Assembly: GCA_014529385.2 (NCBI GenBank) | Contig: CM043963.1 | Location: forward strand, 111,380,912 to 111,444,911 | Direction: 5' to 3' | DNA from: Adiantum capillus-veneris | Taxonomy: Eukaryota; Streptophyta; Polypodiopsida; Polypodiales; Pteridaceae | DNA: 64,000 bases | In this document: one piece after another, positions 57,434-64,000 of the stretch | Numbering within the stretch: position 1 is the first letter of the stretch | How the letters are laid out: every line of letters starts with the position of its first letter | Translations under genes and position numbers: made by a program | Notes under the pieces: generated by a model | What the model was told of the DNA's origin: nothing | Database searches by the model: none | The model's input: only the letters and a program-made list of their open reading frames with translations

Positions 57434-57720
57434 ACACACAGTAGATGGCAGCACTAAACTTTGATTATGATTCAAGCATTTCTATAAAAGTGACCTAAGT
57501 ACATTATATACTAAGGCTACCTTAGGTTAACCAAAAATAGAGTTTGAGGGGTCAAACGGCTTGGTATTTACAATCTGGAAGTGTCATTGCATCCTGGCTT
57601 CTACAACTAGGCTACCTACTTATTACAATGATGTTTATAATCATAATCCTCATTATTCCATAACTCTCAGAAAATAAGGCTTTGTTGAGTTATGTCGTGT
57701 TGTTGACCCAACGGTCAACA
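56771..57720 (-). repeat. Gypsy B LTR, copy iii
   Basis: 950 bp, TGTTGTGGGAGC to ACGGTCAACA. It is the 5' LTR of a minus-strand element, with PBS, leader and gag in order below it. The right end abuts the leader of Copia D2, so B appears to have inserted there. A TSD partner was not found. Confidence 0.8.
57379..57440. repeat. (CT)n tract in LTR copy iii
   Basis: About 26 CT units with one TTT interruption, then CACACACA, at the same LTR position as 50118-50256. Confidence 0.95.
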
Positions 57721-58014
57721 AACCTCTTCTCTATTAGCCCCAAAGTCGTGGCCTCTTTTTCCACTACTACAATTTATGCACATGCAATTTCATCCTTTTG
57801 TGCAGAATTTTTTCCCATGAAAATTTCTACATAACAAGTCTTTGATATTCTATTGTGATTTTTGCCATGTAGCACGTACAATGTCAGTTCTACAGAATCT
57901 TCTATAAATGCTACCATTGCAAACTTTTCAAATATTATCCTTGATGAAAATCGGACTTTTAGTGCGTAGTGTTAGTATGACCCTTCTATTCATGATGCAT
58001 GATTGAGGCTGTAG

Positions 58015-58392
58015 ATTCACATGTAGCATTTTGATAGTGGTGCTGCAAATAATGTTACTTGTGCAATAAGGCCTCTTATTCAGTTCAAGGAGTTGGAAAA
58101 ATGCCTTGCTATAGTTAAAGGAAGTTCCTTCACACATTTTAATGTACTTCTTTTGCTTGGGATCAAGAAGAATCTATTGTCTATTTTTGCATTAGTAAGA
58201 ATTGGTGTTGTTGTAAATTTTGTGTATGAAAAGTGCATTGTTTATGGTCTTAGTTTAGGTGATACTATTGTTGCATAAAGTTCCTTGTCTCATGAGTTGT
58301 ACAAGCTCAATTCATATGATAAGTGTGTGGAAAACTTTGTAAATGGAAATATGGATTCTAAAGCTTTTTTAGATGCTAAACTATAGCATGCA
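58015..58392 (+). pseudogene. Copia D2 protease fragment
   Basis: HFDSGAANNVTC (DSGA active site), GSSFTHFNVLLLLGIKKNLLSI and YGLSLGD follow the D1 protease region (WYFDSGATKHIT, VPGIKKNLLSIS, HDLSFGD) in order. A stop at 58276 and a deletion near 58060 break it. It ends at HAC, mid-way through the pre-integrase motif, where other sequence is inserted. Confidence 0.8.
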
Positions 58393-59063
58393 TGTTGGTA
58401 CAACCAAAGAGATTTGATGCCAAAAAAGGTCAAAAGCAAGGTTAAAGGTGCTTAAAAGAGTCTGCCAAAATGTCAGAGCAAGTGTGAATACCTAGTGCAG
58501 GCAAAAGGTTTCACAATGTGTATGACTTATGTGGTTATGCATGTCAAGTGTGGGGTTTGATGCTTGAAAAAAAAGATTTTTATGTGAAAAGCCTCTTAAA
58601 CCATGCAAGGAAAGTTGGGTTGCTTGAGGCCATGTGGCCACTTATAGAGAGGAAAGTGGGTGAGAGACTAACTTTACTGCATGAGGGACACAAAGTGCTA
58701 TTCTATAAAATTTTTGTAAGACATGTTTTCTAAAAAAATGGCCTCCTTTGGACAAGGAAAAGGTTTTTAGGACATTTTTGGGTTTCACATATATATGTAA
58801 AATTGATATATGTAAAATTGGTACCAATTGGAAGATTTTTAAGTTTTTGTGCTCTACTATTTTTGGGGGTTGTGGACATAACGAAGAAGGAGAGAGAGCT
58901 CTAAGAGATCCTCTCTTTTTGTATGGTCCACCATAGCCTATCACTTTGGAAATAAGAAATCTTTGACCGCATCTTCTCTGGTGTCGTCTCTCCCCATCCC
59001 CTTTTACTTTCTCTTTTCTTGTGCAAGGACGATGGTGTGTGTATGCATACCAATTGGTATGTG

Positions 59064-59157
<94 letters not shown>

Positions 59158-59384
59158 TTGTGTGTTTGGTTGAGAATTGGGAAGCAATTAAGCCAATTAG
59201 AATGCAGTAAGTTGTGCTTTTGTGTGAAATTGTGTGTTTGAGAGTGTGCAATCGAAGTTTAGTTGTCGAGTTTTTCTATTCGATGTGTCTTTTTGAGAAG
59301 ATCAAGGTGTTGTGATTCCAACTGGGGCTATAGAGAGGTGTGTGTATATTGTTGGGTGTGTTTATCCTTTCCCCTCTTCCAAAA
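58393..59384. mobile_element. Unidentified insertion in Copia D2
   Basis: About 990 bp separate GCATGCA from TTTTGGGCATCTG, which are adjacent in D1. It starts TGTTGGTACAACC, an LTR-like start, and includes a 90 bp (GA)n tract. No coding domain, CA end or target duplication could be fixed. It may be a solo LTR or a MITE-like unit. Confidence 0.5.
59066..59155. repeat. (GA)n microsatellite
   Basis: 90 bp of perfect GA repeats within the insertion in Copia D2. Confidence 0.97.
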
Positions 59385-59960
59385 TTTTGGGCATCTGCAT
59401 TTTTCCAGTTTGATGTGTTTGTAGAAATCCAATATGAGTGTCTCCTGGCCCACTTTGGAGGAACCATCTAAGCATGTTTTTGAAGGCTATAATTTGGGAA
59501 AAATGTAGCATTTTAGGTTTTCAAAACATGGTTCAGTGTGGGACACTTGCAAGTTATAACTTATTTATAGTGATGTTTATGACTTGATGCGCACTCCTTT
59601 TGGTCATCATTTGTACTTTGTAACTTTTATTGATAATTATTCATAGCATGCGTGGATTAATCTGCTTAAGGCTAAGTCGAAAGTGTTTATGTGCTTCAAA
59701 CAGTTTGTCTTGTTGATTGAAAATGTATCTAGTTTTATTGTAGGCACCCTCCATTCTGATTGAGGGGGAAGTATATGCCAAAATAATTAAATGCATTTTT
59801 GGCTTGTCGTGGGATAAAACACCAATGTACAGTGCCTTATACGCCCAACCAAATCGTGTTGCTGAGAGGACATGGCATGATGTATGGTCAAAAGCGAAGC
59901 TGTCTTGCATGCTTTTTGGTTTGCAAGAAGCATGGAATCACTCCCGCCCTTCTAAAAATT
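59385..59960 (+). pseudogene. Copia D2 integrase fragment
   Basis: FGHLHFSSLMCL, EGYNLGKM, LYFVTFIDNYS and CFKQFVLLIENV run parallel to D1 (FGHLNFASLLCL, EGYILGKM, LYFVTFIDDYS). GTLHSD then a stop replaces GTLRSDRGG. Many stops. The sequence past 59960 no longer aligns. Confidence 0.8.
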
Positions 59961-60000
59961 AGAAGTGAATAAACTGTTCAAGATTGTGTTGATGACAAAA

Positions 60001-61370
<1,370 letters not shown>

Positions 61371-62036
61371 GTCCACATCTAGCAGTCGGCCCTTGACTTG
61401 GGTCTATGACCCCCCTAGGTTTGCCCTTGGACTTACATTACTCCCCCCTTGGAGAAGTGTTTTTTACCTCAAAAACAAAAGCGGTGATAGCATCATAAAG
61501 AAAACTAAAGTTTGTGGCAATGGCATCCTTCATGGATCCAATTGTTCGTTTGATCGAAGCCCCGTTCAGTAGAAGGTTCAATGAAACCAAGACTAACATC
61601 TTGATTTTTCATATTGTTGTTCCTTTGCAACCATCTTGTGTAATCGGACCATAACCAACATAGTGTGTAAACTCCATTTAGAACCCACATGAGCAAGTTA
61701 AATGAGTTATCACAACAAAGATGTACCCTAAAGAGTACCTCTTTTCACTCTCTATGAAAGTAACTGACTAACGTAACTCATTAGCAAAATGTAATTCCTT
61801 GACTTGTTATCTTGTCACATCAGGAAAGAACCCACCATAACAAGTGTTCAAGGTTGAGAACCTGATTGAAACATGACATTAGGCAAAATTTGGACTCACA
61901 AAGGGGCCCTTTAAGGAGTTTGACTTTACCTCTCTCTACCAAAACGGGCGCATGGATAATGTTTTGCAAACAAACTCCAAAGTTGGCGGAGGTTTGACAG
62001 TTAGAATGTCCTCTTCAAGCTCTATCTACTGATATA
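61371..62036. other. Non-coding stretch, unassigned
   Basis: No domain recognised on either strand. No target duplication matching the LINE end was found. Confidence 0.45.
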
Positions 62037-62168
62037 TAGCACGCCATGAGATTCCTCATATTTTAGAAGATTGTTTTTTTGATTCACCTATGATGTGACA
62101 ACTTTGTCGGAATCTAAGTGAATCAAAAAAAGAATCTTCTAAAATATGAGGAATCTCATGGCGTGCTA
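62037..62168. mobile_element. Foldback MITE-like hairpin
   Basis: Two 51 bp arms (62037-62087 and 62118-62168) are inverted copies with a single mismatch, around a 30 bp loop. The outermost bases are TA on the left and TA on the right, which could be a Tc1/mariner-type TA duplication with arms starting GCACGCCATGAG. A small-RNA hairpin is the alternative reading. Confidence 0.8.
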
Positions 62169-63389
62169 ACCATCCAAAATGATTGGTAAATAGGTATCAT
62201 AATCCCTTACAACATGGCTGAGAAATCAACACTGTTAAAAATAACCATCTTGGTTAATTGGAAAGATCCACAAGCACCCAAACCAAGCCATGACCTCTAT
62301 TCGTGATTGTTAGATCTATTTTATACATATGCATGCCGCTCCAAATCAGCCTTTGCTAAACACTAGGACCCATAACACCTAGTGTGCATGCATTTAGCAA
62401 ACATAGATCCAAACCTACATATCCATTATCATACTTGCCAATACTTATGGTGAATGTGATGCTCATAGCACACATGAAATAGGAGTGTAAATAGTTTTGA
62501 AAAGAAACTAAATACTTTCTATTGCAATTGTTTGTAAGCCTTGTTGAAACGTTTGAACCATAATAAAATGTGAAACATAAGTCACTTCTAAGTGCAAACA
62601 ATGGAATATTTTTATTCATAGTACATAGCCTTGCTATATGCATAAACAACCATCCGTTAATGTTGCTTAGTAACACTAGTAACCTTAACAAGTAATTCTT
62701 AGTATCCGTCAATTTTTGGCCACTGAAATTGTTCTTGATAAAGTGTGTTGAAAATGGTCTAGCAAACGGATTTGAATAGCACATGGGAACTTTGCACAAC
62801 ACATAATTTAAATAGCGAGCACCAGTGTCAATCCTAGAAACTCATTCTCCACAGGTGGAATATGTCTCCAATAAGGATGTCAGAAAAAGGACATCTATCA
62901 AGTACGAGATGTACTTGTGTGTGGAGGTCACCATAAACACTCAACAACATGAGTGAGGGAGGGATCCTCATTAACCTTGCTCCACAGTGGCTAAACCAAA
63001 CTCCTTGAGTTATGTTGTGTCCCATGTGACCACATGTGCCAAAGAAAACCGTGCAAAATGCAGAAATGTATTTGGGACATTGTGACCCAAGATTCTTGGC
63101 TCTTACATGACCTTGTCATCTCTCTGAAAAGAAAAAATGGATGAAAGCATTCAAGCTTATTCATCCAACTTGGCAAAGTCAAGCAAAGCATATTCTAAAA
63201 TGGCAATTACCAAATCATATGCGTACTTGGAGATTGAACATAACATTCACTTACCCATAGTTACGAGCACTTTGAAAACCTAAAACATATAACTAGAAAG
63301 GTGCTTTACCATAAAACCAGCGTTGAAGATCCAGGTATTGGTGGCTTGTTAAACACTAAAGAAAGATTGTTGAACAACAAGCAGTAGAA
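62169..63389. other. Non-coding stretch between two inverted repeats
   Basis: No conserved coding sequence was seen on either strand. Open stretches (such as 62356-62802 on the minus strand) lack recognisable motifs. Confidence 0.45.
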
Positions 63390-63740
63390 ACTCCTTGGTT
63401 AGCTTCTGCAATGTCAAAGCACTTGGTTAGACTTTGCAAGGAAACTGCTCAACCTAGAAATCGACGGTGACAAATGTAGTCTACCTTGGTCAGAAGTGTT
63501 TGGAATTGGAATTGGAGCTGATCTCTTTAGATAGATGATTCCAGTGCTAGAAGTTTACAGTTACAGTAGCTGTAAACTTCTAACACTGGAATCATCTATC
63601 TAAAGAGATCAGCTCCAATTCCAATTCCAAACACTTCTGACCAAGGTAGACTACATTTGTCACCGTTGGTTGCTAGGTTGAGCACTTTCCATGAAAAGTC
63701 TAACTAAGTGCTTTGACATTGCAGAAGCTAACCAAGGAGT
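63390..63740. repeat. 351 bp near-perfect palindrome
   Basis: Left arm 63390-63560 and right arm 63570-63740 (171 bp each) are inverted copies with about nine mismatches, around a 9 bp spacer. The mismatches cluster in the outer half; the inner 100 bp are almost perfect. A transcript would fold into one long hairpin. No TSD or protein-coding content was seen. Confidence 0.93.
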
Positions 63741-64000
63741 GGCCTCATACACACAAAGAGTGGGATTTTGACAATATTGTTTTCTTCGACTACAGGTACA
63801 GATACAAGTACAGGTACAGGTACATAGAGCGGCTTGGTTAGCTTTCTCTGTGTTTCTCGGCCTCGCTTTCGGCTTCGGGCTTACGACATTGGCATTGACT
63901 CACAGGCTACAAGTTTCGGTGCTTGTGATATTATGGTTCCAGTGGGAGCAGTTGTTTATGCGTACCTACATATGTTGACACTTTTGATAGTGTTTGAGCT
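63741..64000. other. Right edge, unassigned
   Basis: It contains a short tandem TACAGGTACA-type repeat near 63793-63824. No domain is recognised in the remaining bases, which are cut by the window edge. Confidence 0.4.

Larger units (their letters stand above)
57735..60000 (+). mobile_element. Copia D2, decayed and interrupted
   Basis: The leader (57735-57880) matches that of D1 (TGGCCTC..TTTCCACTAC, GCATAACA/ACATAACA and TGTAGCAC-like blocks). Gag is almost entirely deleted. Protease and integrase remain, split by about 990 bp of foreign sequence at 58393-59384. It is more degenerate than D1. The 3' LTR may be represented by a weak match near 60232-60350. Confidence 0.75.

Noticed and set aside
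58642-59251. Ser-Leu repeat proteins on the minus strand
   Set aside because: They are translations of (CT)n with no conserved flanking sequence.
62356-62802. 148-codon open frame on the minus strand
   Set aside because: No motif or family resemblance; composition is typical of random AT-rich DNA.
63741-64000. Possible host exon at the right edge
   Set aside because: A splice-acceptor-like CTACAG occurs, but the following frame is short, has repeat content and no recognised domain.

Overview
The window looks like repeat-dense nuclear DNA of a seed plant or other land plant with a large genome. It holds plant-type Ty3/Gypsy and Ty1/Copia LTR retrotransposons, an L1-like LINE, a hAT transposase remnant, solo LTRs, foldback elements and long (GA)n, (CT)n and (CA)n tracts. 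I found no intact host gene, tRNA, rRNA or CRISPR array. The species cannot be read from the sequence. Nearly every coding stretch is a decayed transposon gene with stops and frameshifts.

Layout, left to right. 1-1228: leader, primer binding site (PBS) and 5' LTR of a minus-strand Gypsy copy (A1), inserted in a minus-strand hAT transposase remnant (1229-3855). 3856-6080: two plus-strand LINE fragments. 6330-10548: a 4.2 kb solo LTR with GTTAT target-site duplications (TSDs), carrying an array of about 152 bp repeats. 13598-18215: a nearly complete minus-strand LINE (ORF1 and ORF2) with a (GA)n tract on each side. 18876-20694: two Gypsy gag fragments. 20695-26404: plus-strand Gypsy C, whose reverse transcriptase is split by a solo LTR (TSD ATAGA).

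26810-47861: minus-strand Gypsy A, the centre of a three-level nest. Into its gag region element X inserted (34653-45177, TSD CCTCC). X is an LTR element with no gag-pol but with decayed acidic, coiled-coil and cysteine-rich coding sequence of its own. Into X inserted a complete Copia element K (36208-41750, TSD CATCC). 47862-57720: pieces of a related minus-strand Gypsy B (linker, gag, PBS, LTRs), mixed with a truncated plus-strand Copia D1. 57735-60000: a second, more decayed copy of the D family. 60507-61370: a LINE 3' fragment. 62037-62168: a near-perfect hairpin. 63390-63740: a 351 bp near-perfect palindrome.

Four observations go beyond the routine. Gypsy A has a second aspartic-protease-like domain after its integrase. 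Gypsy A also has two tandem linker-plus-zinc-finger modules ahead of the integrase core. The X family carries non-retroviral coding sequence. The 351 bp palindrome could fold into a young small-RNA precursor. All of these were read by eye; no database search was possible.
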